A program made the position numbers and the translations under genes. Below the pieces are notes generated by a model. It worked only from the letters and a program-made list of their open reading frames with translations, made no database searches and had not been told where the DNA came from. DNA of 33,228 nt, from NCBI GenBank assembly GCA_022711655.1, contig JAKLEM010000018.1, positions 1-33,228 of the forward strand, read 5' to 3'. Positions 1 to 9,271 of the stretch are shown one piece after another (position 1 is the stretch's first letter; the number at the start of each line of letters is the position of its first letter). This stretch comes from Candidatus Auribacterota bacterium (lineage in GTDB: Bacteria > Auribacterota > Ancaeobacteria > Ancaeobacterales > Ancaeobacteraceae).

Positions 1-652
1 CCGCGTTATTGGCTTTCATATACGCGTTGATGCCGGCCAGTATCTCGCGAGAATCGCGGTAGAGCTTGCCGTCGTCGGTCACAAAGCCCCAGAGAGAGCT
101 CTCGGTGTTCTCCAGCTTTGCGGTGATCCGCTCAACATTCTTGATCGTTTTCTGATACGGCCCTTCGGGGTTCACGAACTCCTTAAGGACCTGTATCAGG
201 TTGTTGGTCACGAAGAGGAGGTCTTTCATCGTCGTGTCGGCGACGTCGACCACCCTGATCACCCCTCCTTCGGGAATGATCGGCTCGCGCGGCGACCCGA
301 GCGTGATCTCGAGTATCGGGTTGCCGAAGAGGTTAGGCCGTTTGATGGCCGCATAGGAGTCCTTGCGTATCTGCTGCATGAATCGCTCTTTGATCCAGAG
401 GGTCACTTCGATGCGGTTCTGTTCGTCGAACCCGATCTTGCGCACCTTGCCGACGTCGATGCCCTCGATAAAAACGGCGGTGTTGGGAACCAGGTCGTTG
501 CCGTGTGCGAACACCGCCCTGATCGAATACCCCGGCGCGAACCACTCCTGCTGACGGGCCATGAACATGATAATGAACACGCAGGAGACGAAGACGGCGA
601 TAACGAACAGCCCCGCGATACGTTCGGCGTTGCGCATCTTGAATGTCTGCAT
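1..652 (-). CDS. mlaD: MlaD/MCE-domain lipid-transport substrate-binding protein (3' end outside window)
   Basis: The first 217 codons read from an ATG at 652, and the gene runs off the left edge. A short N-terminal cytoplasmic stretch is followed by one membrane segment at about residues 12-32 (GLFVIAVFVSCVFIIMF), then an MCE domain at about 38-115. Typical MCE features are the NTAVFIEGIDVGKV and NLFGNPILEITLG stretches. In Mla-type systems this protein sits in the inner membrane facing the periplasm and carries phospholipid to or from the outer membrane with MlaE and MlaF. The start lies one base after the stop of the ATPase gene (TGATATG), so the three genes form an operon. The C-terminal part that would distinguish MlaD from longer MCE proteins is not visible. 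Confidence 0.85.
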   Translation of the reverse strand, partial: MQTFKMRNAERIAGLFVIAVFVSCVFIIMFMARQQEWFAPGYSIRAVFAHGNDLVPNTAVFIEGIDVGKVRKIGFDEQNRIEVTLWIKERFMQQIRKDSYAAIKRPNLFGNPILEITLGSPREPIIPEGGVIRVVDVADTTMKDLLFVTNNLIQVLKEFVNPEGPYQKTIKNVERITAKLENTESSLWGFVTDDGKLYRDSREILAGINAYMKANNA

Positions 653-653
653 A

Positions 654-1409
654 TCACTCCTGGCTTGAGCTCAGCGTGTAGCTCTTCAGATAATCTTTGA
701 TACCCGGATCGTCGGACCGCATAACCGCCGCCGGCGTATCGATCATGAGCACCGTACTTTTGTCTATGAAGACCAGCCTGTCGGCGATATCGGCGGCGAG
801 ATCGATGTCGTTCGTCGCTATCATCGATGTGACATTATACTGCTTATGAAACCTGCGAATCAAAGTTTTTATTGCGCGCGCCGCGCCCGGGTCGAGCCCG
901 AGCGTCGGGCTGTCGTACAGGATCAGTTGCGGGTTGTTCGCGAGAGCCATGGCGATATTCACCAGCCGCCGGTTGCCGTGGCTCAACTGAGAAGGCCGGC
1001 TGTCGCCATGAGACTCCATTTCCAATAGCCCGAGGATCCGCCGAACCCCGAGATCGATATCCTTCTCGCTCATCGTCCGGTAATATCTCAGCGGGAGAGC
1101 TATGTTGTCGAACACCGACATGTTGTTCATCAGCCCGCCGTGCTCGAACACGAAGCCGGACCGGAGGATGTGCCGCTTGATCGCGTCGTCGACCTGGTAG
1201 GTCTTCCCGTCGATCGTCACTTCCAGCGCACCGCTCGTCGGCTCGAAAATCCCCCCGAGCAGCTTCATGAAAACAGACTTCCCCCCGCCGTTCGGGCCGA
1301 TCAGCGCGTAGATCAGGCCTTGCTCGAGGCTCACATTCAGCTTCTCGAGAAGGGTCCTGCCCTCGATGGCGAACGAGACGTCGCGAAACCGTATAAACCC
1401 ATTTCCCAT
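654..1409 (-). CDS. mlaF: MlaF-like ABC ATPase with degenerate catalytic motifs
   Basis: This is a 251-residue ABC-type nucleotide-binding protein between mlaE and mlaD, so by context it is the ATPase of the same lipid transporter. The Walker A loop is intact (GPNGGGKS, residues 38-45). The Q-loop region aligned with MlaF (FQSGAL) reads FEHGGL with Glu89, the signature is LSHGN (142-146) instead of LSGG, Walker B is LILYDSP so Ser167 replaces the catalytic Glu, and the H-loop reads ATND with Asn200 replacing His. Each change is at a residue normally needed for hydrolysis. An upstream in-frame start exists, but the ATG at 1409 has GGAG five bases ahead of it and fits the family N-terminus (FIRFRDVSFAIEG). 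Family and context are clear; whether it hydrolyses ATP is doubtful. Confidence 0.85.
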   Translation of the reverse strand: MGNGFIRFRDVSFAIEGRTLLEKLNVSLEQGLIYALIGPNGGGKSVFMKLLGGIFEPTSGALEVTIDGKTYQVDDAIKRHILRSGFVFEHGGLMNNMSVFDNIALPLRYYRTMSEKDIDLGVRRILGLLEMESHGDSRPSQLSHGNRRLVNIAMALANNPQLILYDSPTLGLDPGAARAIKTLIRRFHKQYNVTSMIATNDIDLAADIADRLVFIDKSTVLMIDTPAAVMRSDDPGIKDYLKSYTLSSSQE

Positions 1410-1425
1410 ATGCGCTCCGCACCGC

Positions 1426-2208
1426 TTAGTAGTACACGAGGGTGATCGCCGCGCTGAAGACAAAGCAGCAGATCATCGAATTGATGACCGCCTTCGTCGT
1501 CATCTGCGGGATCTCCGTCGGCGAATATTTTGTCGACAGGCCGTAATAACAGCACAGGCCCGATATCGTCAGGCCGAACAGGACGCTCTTCAGGATATTG
1601 ATCAGGACGTCCAGCGGCGTCATGTTGTCGAGTACGCCTTCCAGGAACTGGTGGAGCGGCACGGCGAAATAATAATTCGCCAGAAGCATCCCTCCGACGA
1701 TGGTCAGCACCGTAAAGAACATCGACAGGCAGAGGATCGAGACGGTGATGCCGACGACGCGCGGGATCACGATGAAATAGAGCGGATCGATCCCGAGGAC
1801 CTTCAGCGAACTGATCTCCTCGTGAACCATCATGCTGCTCAGCTCAGCGGCGATAGCCGTACCCGAGCGCGCGATAACGACGAACGAGATAATGATGGGC
1901 GCAAGTTCCCTGATGATCAGGATGACGAACATCTTCCCCAGGAACAGCCCGGCGCCGCTCTGCGGGACGTAGGTGCCGACCTGCTTGACGATGGCGGAAA
2001 ATATGAAGATCGAAAGCAAGGTGACGATCGGCACCGCGTCCACGGCGGTAAAGAGCACCTGGAATGCGGCGTTCCTGAAAAGCAGACGCCGCCCGTAGCG
2101 CACGTTCCGGAAAAACGAAGCGATCGTCTCGGAGACGAAGTAGCCGAAGTTGAACAGGCTTGTCAGCCGATGCGAGAAAGGGGCGCCGATCTTTTCGATG
2201 ATATCCAT
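1426..2208 (-). CDS. mlaE: MlaE-type permease of lipid ABC transporter
   Basis: A 260-residue inner-membrane permease. The conserved MlaE core is readable: RELAPIIISFVVIARSGTAI, then AELSSMMVHEEI, LKVLGIDPLYFIVIPRV and a hydrophobic run ending GGMLLANYYF. Several hydrophobic segments span about residues 60-255. It is the transmembrane dimer through which phospholipid is moved, coupled to the ATPase encoded 17 bases downstream and to the MCE protein after that. The first-gene position matches common mlaE-F-D order. No clear promoter is visible in the 47-base gap from argS, so cotranscription with argS is possible. The start is the ATG at 2208. Confidence 0.9.
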   Translation of the reverse strand: MDIIEKIGAPFSHRLTSLFNFGYFVSETIASFFRNVRYGRRLLFRNAAFQVLFTAVDAVPIVTLLSIFIFSAIVKQVGTYVPQSGAGLFLGKMFVILIIRELAPIIISFVVIARSGTAIAAELSSMMVHEEISSLKVLGIDPLYFIVIPRVVGITVSILCLSMFFTVLTIVGGMLLANYYFAVPLHQFLEGVLDNMTPLDVLINILKSVLFGLTISGLCCYYGLSTKYSPTEIPQMTTKAVINSMICCFVFSAAITLVYY

Positions 2209-2255
2209 GCCATCAGCTCAACGGTTCGGGGTCCGGGGAGCGCAGCCGGTCCCGG

Positions 2256-3947
2256 CTACATCTCGTCGGGGGCCGCGACGCCCAGAAGCGCGAGGCCGTT
2301 CGCCAGCACCGTCTGCGCGCCCCTGATGAGCGCCAGACGGGCGCAGGTCAGCGCGCGATCGTCGGACAGGACCCTGCATTGCGTATAGAACACGTGCAGC
2401 TTCGCCGCCACCTCCTCGAGGTAGAGCGGAATCCAGTGCGGCTCGAGGCTGCCGGCGGCCGTTTCGACCGTCTCTTCGAACCTTCCCAGGAGCTTGATCA
2501 GGTCGAATTCAGGTTTCTCTTTCAACAGCGCCAAGTCGGCCTGCAGGACGGCGGCCTCACCGACAGGTATCCCCTCTGCCGCCCCTTTCCTGAAGATGCT
2601 GGATATGCGCGCGTGCGCGTACTGGACGTAATAGACGGGGTTTTCCGGCGACTGCTTCTTCGCCAGCTCGAGGTCGAAATCGAGGTGGCTGTCGGTCTTG
2701 CGCCGCACGAAGAAATAGCGGCCGGCGTCCCTGCCGACCTCGTCGATCACCTGCCGCAGCGTCACGAATTCGCCGGCGCGCGTCGACATCGACAGCTGCT
2801 TGTCGCCCTGGAACAGCGTCGCCAGCTGGACGATGATCACGCGGAGCGCCTTCTGGTCGTATCCGAGCGCCTGGATGGCGGCCCTCATACGCGGAATGTA
2901 GCCGTGGTGGTCCGGCCCCCAGAGGTTGACGAGCGTTTCGAACCCGCGCTTGAGCTTGTCTTCGTGATAGGCGATGTCGGGCGTGATATAGGTCATATCG
3001 CCGTTGCTCTTGATAAGCACCCGGTCCTTGTCGTCGCCGAAAGAGGTCGAGCGAAACCAGAGAGCGCCGTCCTGCTCGTACAGGTGCCCTTTCGCCCTCA
3101 GCTCGTCCAAGCACGCCGAGATCCGGTCTTTCTGCGCGAATTCCTTCTCGCTGAACCAGACATCGAACGCCACGTTGAAATCGTCGAGGTCTTTCCTGAT
3201 ATCGTCGAGGATGTCCTGCGCTGCGAATGCCATGAAATACGGGACCGCCTCGTCGTCTGCCGCCGATTTGAACCGCGCACCCTCTTTCGCGATGACCTTC
3301 TTGGCCACGTCATAGACATAGGCGCCCTTGTACCCGTCTTCGAGGAACTCGATCTTCTCGCCCAACAGCTCTTTGTACCGCAAGAATGTCGAAAGGCCGA
3401 GGATCTTGATCTGTCGGCCGCGGTCGTTGATGAAATATTCGCGGGTGGCGCTGTAGCCGGCCAAGTTGAGGATATTCGCGAGCACGTCGCCGACCGCCGC
3501 CTGCCTGCCGTGCGCCACGGTCAGCGGGCCGGTCGGATTCGCGCTGACAAACTCGATCAAAACTTTCCTGCCGCCGCCTGCCGTTGAGCGGCCGTACCCG
3601 GCCCCTTCCTTGAGGATTGCGCGGACAATATCGTGATAGACTTTCTCCGACAGGTAGAAATTAAGGAACCCGGGTCCCGCGACCTGCACCTCTTTCACGA
3701 TATCGGCGATTGACGGCCCTTTGTCGATCTCTGCCTTGAGCAGCGCGCCGACTTTCTGCGGCGGCATCTTGAGCGGCCTCGCCAGCTGCAATGCAAGGTT
3801 GGTCGAGACCTCCCCGAACTTGTCGTCGGCAGGCGTTTCAAGCGCCACGGCCGGCTTCTGCGGCAGGGAAACGCCCTGCGAGGCGGCAACCGCGGCGGCC
3901 GCCGCCTCGATCACACCGGTCAGCTTTTCTTTGATAAGCTTGTTCAT
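2256..3947 (-). CDS. argS: Arginyl-tRNA synthetase
   Basis: A 563-residue class I arginyl-tRNA synthetase that charges tRNA-Arg. An N-terminal additional domain (about 1-115) precedes the catalytic core with FVSANPTGPLTVAHGRQAA (about 133-151), where the HIGH box reads TVAH, its first His replaced by Thr. The KMSKS-type loop reads QLSMSTRAGEFVTL. The C-terminal anticodon-binding domain ends in the typical ANGLALLGVAAPDEM. The open frame extends upstream through the palindromic element to 4043, but the ATG at 3947 gives the normal ArgS N-terminus and keeps that element outside the coding region. It stands apart from the rsfS cluster upstream by about 195 bases. Confidence 0.95.
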   Translation of the reverse strand: MNKLIKEKLTGVIEAAAAAVAASQGVSLPQKPAVALETPADDKFGEVSTNLALQLARPLKMPPQKVGALLKAEIDKGPSIADIVKEVQVAGPGFLNFYLSEKVYHDIVRAILKEGAGYGRSTAGGGRKVLIEFVSANPTGPLTVAHGRQAAVGDVLANILNLAGYSATREYFINDRGRQIKILGLSTFLRYKELLGEKIEFLEDGYKGAYVYDVAKKVIAKEGARFKSAADDEAVPYFMAFAAQDILDDIRKDLDDFNVAFDVWFSEKEFAQKDRISACLDELRAKGHLYEQDGALWFRSTSFGDDKDRVLIKSNGDMTYITPDIAYHEDKLKRGFETLVNLWGPDHHGYIPRMRAAIQALGYDQKALRVIIVQLATLFQGDKQLSMSTRAGEFVTLRQVIDEVGRDAGRYFFVRRKTDSHLDFDLELAKKQSPENPVYYVQYAHARISSIFRKGAAEGIPVGEAAVLQADLALLKEKPEFDLIKLLGRFEETVETAAGSLEPHWIPLYLEEVAAKLHVFYTQCRVLSDDRALTCARLALIRGAQTVLANGLALLGVAAPDEM

Positions 3948-3977
3948 GTAAGTCGCAGCCCTTGATTTTATCGTTAA

Positions 3978-4132
3978 GGACAGGAGGGGAAATTTTTTAT
4001 CAGCACGTTGACAATTCGAGCGGGCATGGTGTCCCGAGCGCACGCGAGGGACGAGCGAGAATTGTCGCCGAGCGAGATTTTCCTCGCCGGGGAAAATCTC
4101 GCGGTGCTGATAAAATGTTTCTCCTCCTGTCC
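3978..4132. repeat. 155-bp palindromic three-stem intergenic element
   Basis: Outer arms of 29 bases (3978-4006 and 4104-4132) are inverted copies with 26 of 29 positions matching; they begin GGACAGGAGG and end ATCAGCAC. Inside are two further stems: GACAATTC at 4010-4017 with GAATTGTC at 4058-4065 (itself enclosing GTCCC 4031-4035 with GGGAC 4048-4052), and a perfect 12-bp stem GCGAGATTTTCC at 4072-4083 with GGAAAATCTCGC at 4091-4102. The result is a three-way-junction fold on either strand. It fills nearly the whole space between the rsfS stop and the argS start. No U-tract follows, so it is not an ordinary terminator. It could be a MITE-like element with terminal inverted repeats, or a structured argS leader. 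Confidence 0.8.
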
Positions 4133-4142
4133 GATACCCATC

Positions 4143-4493
4143 TTACTCATCCATCCAGTCGACGCGTTTCGCGTGGTCCCAGAGGCGCTCGAGGTTGTAG
4201 AACTCGCGCGCTTCCTTGGAAAAGATATGCACGACCACATCGATGTAGTCCATGATGATCCACTTCGCGCCGGCGCGCCCCTCGGTATGATAAGGGTCGA
4301 TCCCGCTGGCGGTATGGTTCTTCTTATCGAGATCGTCTGCGAGCGCCTTCACATGCCTGTCGGCAGCACCCGACACAAAAACAAAATAATCGGCGATGTT
4401 CGATATGCCGCGGATATCGAGGACGACGATATCCTCGCCCTTCTTGTGATCGGCCTCTCTCGCGCAATTGATCGCTAGCTGTTTCGGGTCGAT
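4143..4493 (-). CDS. rsfS: Ribosomal silencing factor RsfS, apparent AUC start
   Basis: A 116-residue RsfS/Iojap protein, which binds ribosomal protein uL14 and blocks subunit joining under starvation. The core is readable: GEDIVVLDIRGISNIADYF, FVSGAADRHVKALADDL, then WIIMDYIDVVVHIFS and FYNLERLWDHAKRVDWMDE. Between the in-frame TGA at 4499-4497 and the GTG at 4376, which lies inside the core fold, there is no ATG, GTG or TTG. A start at ATC 4493 gives the normal N-terminus (x-DPKQLAINCAREADHKK) and sits six bases after a perfect AGGAGG. An AUC start is therefore the best reading; a sequence error or frameshift is the alternative. It is the last gene of the obgE-proBA-nadD cluster. Confidence 0.85.
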   Translation of the reverse strand: MDPKQLAINCAREADHKKGEDIVVLDIRGISNIADYFVFVSGAADRHVKALADDLDKKNHTASGIDPYHTEGRAGAKWIIMDYIDVVVHIFSKEAREFYNLERLWDHAKRVDWMDE

Positions 4494-4496
4494 ATG

Positions 4497-5087
4497 TCAC
4501 CTCCTGTATAGGCTTTTTTTCGCGATATACCGCTCGACTGCCGGCGGCACCAGGTGCCTGACCGACTCGCCGCGCCTGACCTTCTCCCTGATCTCCGTCG
4601 AGGATATCCCTATCGGGACCTCGCATATCAGATGCATAGCGCGTTGTGCCGCGCCTGCCCGGCGCGACGTTCGCACCGGCGCCCCGGGCCTTTCATAGAC
4701 GATGAAGGCACATAGCTTGAGCAGTTCGTCGGCAGCGACCCATGTATGGAAATCGCGCATGCTGTCCGAGCCGATCAGGAAAAAGAGCTTGTCCGCCGGC
4801 GCCATCCGGGTCCGGAACGCCCTGACGGTATCGATACTATACGATCGGCCGCCACGAGCGATCTCGATATCAGAGATGCCGAAGCGCTTGTTGCCTGCGA
4901 CGGCCGCCTTTACCATGGCCAAGCGATCGGCGGCGGGCGTCACGCCGCCGGCCCCTTTGTGCGGCGGGAGATAGCATGGGACAAAAACGACCTTGTCCAG
5001 GCCATACGCATCGAGCGCCGCCTGCGCCATGATCAGATGGCCGGTATGTATCGGGTTGAACGTGCCGCCGAAGATGCACACTTTCAT
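4497..5087 (-). CDS. nadD: Nicotinate-nucleotide adenylyltransferase
   Basis: A 196-residue NadD, which adenylylates nicotinate mononucleotide to deamido-NAD in NAD biosynthesis. The N-terminal nucleotidyltransferase motif GGTFNPIHTGHL (residues 8-19) contains the HxGH signature. Family motifs follow: LPPHKG, RGGRSYSIDTVRAF, LIGSDSM and the C-terminal ISSTEIREKVRRGESV. The start ATG overlaps the proA stop in ATGA, indicating translational coupling. The 3' end supplies the ribosome-binding site for rsfS. The order proA-nadD-rsfS is a common bacterial arrangement, although a yqeK-like gene often found between nadD and rsfS is absent. Confidence 0.95.
   Translation of the reverse strand: MKVCIFGGTFNPIHTGHLIMAQAALDAYGLDKVVFVPCYLPPHKGAGGVTPAADRLAMVKAAVAGNKRFGISDIEIARGGRSYSIDTVRAFRTRMAPADKLFFLIGSDSMRDFHTWVAADELLKLCAFIVYERPGAPVRTSRRAGAAQRAMHLICEVPIGISSTEIREKVRRGESVRHLVPPAVERYIAKKSLYRR
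4500..4505 (-). promoter_or_regulatory. Perfect Shine-Dalgarno sequence deciding the rsfS start
   Basis: AGGAGG on the minus strand lies inside the last two sense codons of nadD (AGG AGG TGA). Its distance to the ATC at 4493 is six bases, which is optimal. No ATG, GTG or TTG lies at a usable distance in the rsfS frame. The GTG overlapping this sequence is in a different frame. Confidence 0.75.
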
Positions 5088-6343
5088 TTTCTGATATGGC
5101 CCTTCCCGATCACGACATACTTATACGACGTCAATTCCTCGAGCCCCATCGGTCCGCGGGCGTGGATCTTGTCGGTGCTGATGCCGATCTCGGCGCCGAA
5201 GCCGAACTGGCCGCCGTCGTTGAGGCGCGTCGAGGCGTTATGGAAGACCGCCGACGAATCGACCGTCGCCATGAACTTTTTCGCCGCGGCCGCATTCCGG
5301 GTGACGATCGCGTCGGAGTGGCGCGAGCCGTACGTATTGATATGCCCGATCGCGGCGTCAAGATCGTCAACGATACGGACCGACAGGATAAGGTCGAGAT
5401 ACTCGGTGCTCCAGTCCCGCTCTGTCGCCGCCTTCACCCCCTTGACCAAACGCCTGCCCGCCGCATCGCAGCGGACCTCGACGTCCTTCGCCTTCAACGC
5501 ATCGACGATCCGCGGGAGGAATCTCGGCGCAACGGCTTTATGGATCAGGAGCGTCTCCAACGCATTGCAGACCGCCGGCCGCTGGACCTTGGCGTTGACA
5601 ATGATCGATTCGGCCATGGCGAGGTCGGCGTCCTTGTCGACATAGACATGGCATATCCCCTTGTAATGTTTGATGACGGGGATCGTCGAATGCTCGGCGA
5701 CATACCTGATCAGCCCTTCGCCGCCGCGGGGGATGACCAGGTCGATCAGCTCGTTCTGCCTGAGCAGCGGGAGCATCAGCTCCCTCTCCGTATAGCGTAT
5801 CAGCTGAACCGCATCCGCCGGCAGGCCCGCCTTCACCGCCCCCTGGTTCAAGGCCTCGACGACCCCCATGTTTGAATTGATCGCTTCGCTGCCGCCGCGG
5901 AGGATGACCGCATTGCCCGACTTGACGCAGAGGCCGGCGGAATCGGCGGTCACGTTCGGACGCGCTTCATAAATCACGGCGATCACCCCTATCGGCACCC
6001 GCACCTTCCTGATGACGAGGACGTCTTCTCTTTTCCGCTCCCATAAAATTTCGCCGACGGGGTCATTGAGCCTGCTGACATGCACGAGCCCGTCGCACAT
6101 CTCTTTGACGCGCTTTTCGCTCAGGGAGAGCCGATCCAGCATCGCTTCGGACAACCCCTTCTTCTTCCCGTTCTCGAGGTCGTTGATGTTCGCCGCGATA
6201 ATGGCGGCGCGAGACTGCCAGAGCGCGTCAGCCATCGCGACAAGCGCCCTGTTCTTTTCTTTGGAAGAGACCGCCGCCAGCTGCAGAGCCGCCTGACGCG
6301 CGCGCCGCGCAACCTCGATGATGTATTTTTCTTTCTTGTTCAT
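5084..6343 (-). CDS. proA: Gamma-glutamyl phosphate reductase
   Basis: A 419-residue ProA, the second proline-biosynthesis enzyme, reducing gamma-glutamyl phosphate to glutamate semialdehyde with NADPH. The aldehyde-dehydrogenase-like fold shows VRVPIGVIAVIYEARPNVT, SGNAVILRGGSEAINSN and the catalytic cysteine in VQRPAVCNALETLL (Cys259). The C-terminus has FGFGAEIGISTDKIHARGPMG, the usual ProA signature. Full length. It follows proB after nine bases, with a GTAAGGA ribosome-binding site, and overlaps nadD by four bases. Confidence 0.96.
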   Translation of the reverse strand: MNKKEKYIIEVARRARQAALQLAAVSSKEKNRALVAMADALWQSRAAIIAANINDLENGKKKGLSEAMLDRLSLSEKRVKEMCDGLVHVSRLNDPVGEILWERKREDVLVIRKVRVPIGVIAVIYEARPNVTADSAGLCVKSGNAVILRGGSEAINSNMGVVEALNQGAVKAGLPADAVQLIRYTERELMLPLLRQNELIDLVIPRGGEGLIRYVAEHSTIPVIKHYKGICHVYVDKDADLAMAESIIVNAKVQRPAVCNALETLLIHKAVAPRFLPRIVDALKAKDVEVRCDAAGRRLVKGVKAATERDWSTEYLDLILSVRIVDDLDAAIGHINTYGSRHSDAIVTRNAAAAKKFMATVDSSAVFHNASTRLNDGGQFGFGAEIGISTDKIHARGPMGLEELTSYKYVVIGKGHIRK

Positions 6344-6352
6344 CGGATTTCC

Positions 6353-8502
<2,150 letters not shown>

Positions 8503-8504
8503 CT

Positions 8505-8547
8505 AAAAAAAAGGAGATCCCGGAACATTATATTCCAGAATCTCCTT
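8505..8547 (-). terminator. Rho-independent terminator between rpmA and obgE
   Basis: On the minus strand a 15-base stem (arms 8533-8547 and 8511-8525, all positions paired including G-U) closes a 7-base loop and is followed by eight T residues (8505-8512). It follows the rpmA stop by about 24 bases. The obgE ribosome-binding site starts at the end of the T-tract, so read-through or a separate obgE promoter must supply the downstream genes. Confidence 0.85.
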
Positions 8548-8555
8548 CAGCTCAC
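8527..8555 (-). promoter_or_regulatory. Possible obgE promoter with the -10 box in the terminator loop
   Basis: The loop of the terminator hairpin contains a perfect TATAAT (8527-8532, minus strand). Seventeen bases upstream is GTGAGC (8550-8555), a weak -35 with three of six consensus matches. Transcription would start in the 3' arm of the hairpin, giving an obgE transcript free of the terminator. The -10 box could also be chance. Confidence 0.35.
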
Positions 8556-8570
8556 GAAGTTTGTGCCGCT

Positions 8571-8834
8571 TTACGCTTTTGCGGCGGGATACACGCTGAT
8601 CTTCTTGCCGTCCGACTTCTGCCCTTCGAACTTCACGACGCCGTCGACGGTCGCGTAGATCGACCAGTTGCGGGCGACCTTGACGTTCTTGCCCGGCCTG
8701 AAGCGCGAACCGTTCTGACGGACGATGATGCTGCCCGCGGTGACGAACTGGTCGCCGTACGCCTTAATGCCGAGACGTTGCGCGTTGCTGTCACGGCCGT
8801 TTCGCGATGTACCCTGTCCTTTTTTATGCGCCAT
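8571..8834 (-). CDS. rpmA: 50S ribosomal protein L27
   Basis: An 87-residue bL27 with the standard N-terminus [39 protein letters not shown] and [10 protein letters not shown]. It is a large-subunit protein whose N-terminus reaches toward the peptidyl-transferase centre. The start begins MAHKKG directly, without the cleaved extension found in Firmicutes. It lies 11 bases after rplU with a GAGAGGG ribosome-binding site, in the conserved rplU-rpmA-obgE order. Confidence 0.97.
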   Translation of the reverse strand: MAHKKGQGTSRNGRDSNAQRLGIKAYGDQFVTAGSIIVRQNGSRFRPGKNVKVARNWSIYATVDGVVKFEGQKSDGKKISVYPAAKA

Positions 8835-8845
8835 GATAACCCTCT

Positions 8846-9172
8846 CTATTTCTTAGACCCTTCGGGAAGGATCTGCTCGATCTTGACCATCGTAAGTTTC
8901 TGCCGGTGGCCTACTGTCCGCTCATAATTCTTACGCCTCTTATGCTTGTACGCCACGAGTTTCTCGCCCTTCGCCTGCCTGACGAGCTCTCCGATGACGA
9001 CCGCCTTCTCGACGTAGGGCTTGCCGATCTTGAGATCAGCCGCGTCGCCGACCAGCAGCACCTTGTCGAACGTGATCTTGTCGCCGGCGTTGCCTTCGAG
9101 CTTCTCGATCGAAATGACGTCGCCCGCCGCAACCTTATACTGTTTTCCGCCTGTTTGAACTACCGCGATCAT
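8846..9172 (-). CDS. rplU: 50S ribosomal protein L21
   Basis: A 108-residue bL21 with [18 protein letters not shown] at the start and [20 protein letters not shown] near the end, both family signatures. The ATG at 9172 is preceded by AGGAGGAATATC, an excellent ribosome-binding site; the open frame upstream (to 9205) adds residues without family match. It is the first gene of the housekeeping cluster, with a sigma-70-type promoter about 35 bases upstream. Confidence 0.97.
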   Translation of the reverse strand: MIAVVQTGGKQYKVAAGDVISIEKLEGNAGDKITFDKVLLVGDAADLKIGKPYVEKAVVIGELVRQAKGEKLVAYKHKRRKNYERTVGHRQKLTMVKIEQILPEGSKK

Positions 9173-9207
9173 GATATTCCTCCTGAGAATGGATTGAAAG
9201 AGCACAT

Positions 9208-9236
9208 ATTAGACATCATCCGGCCAAATTAGTCAA
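9208..9236 (-). promoter_or_regulatory. Sigma-70-type promoter for rplU-rpmA
   Basis: On the minus strand TTGACT (9231-9236) and TCTAAT (9208-9213) are separated by 17 bases. The predicted start would lie about 30 bases before the rplU ATG. It occupies the 99-base divergent region shared with the hemW-like gene. Confidence 0.7.
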
Positions 9237-9271
9237 TATTATTTTGTAAAGGTTTCAATATTTATTCTGCT

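Noticed and set aside
2243..2256. Small GC-rich palindrome AGCCGG-TC-CCGGCT at the end of argS as a terminator
   Set aside because: No T-tract on the minus strand; mlaE follows closely, so termination is not supported.
3962..4255. Short open frames crossing the 155-bp palindrome
   Set aside because: No family match or ribosome-binding site; the region is explained by inverted repeats and the 3' end of rsfS.
4324..4626. A minus-strand frame overlapping nadD and rsfS that starts in another phase and includes the GTG within AGGAGGTGACA
   Set aside because: Its translation is Arg/Gly-rich with no RsfS similarity; the RsfS motifs are in the ATC frame.
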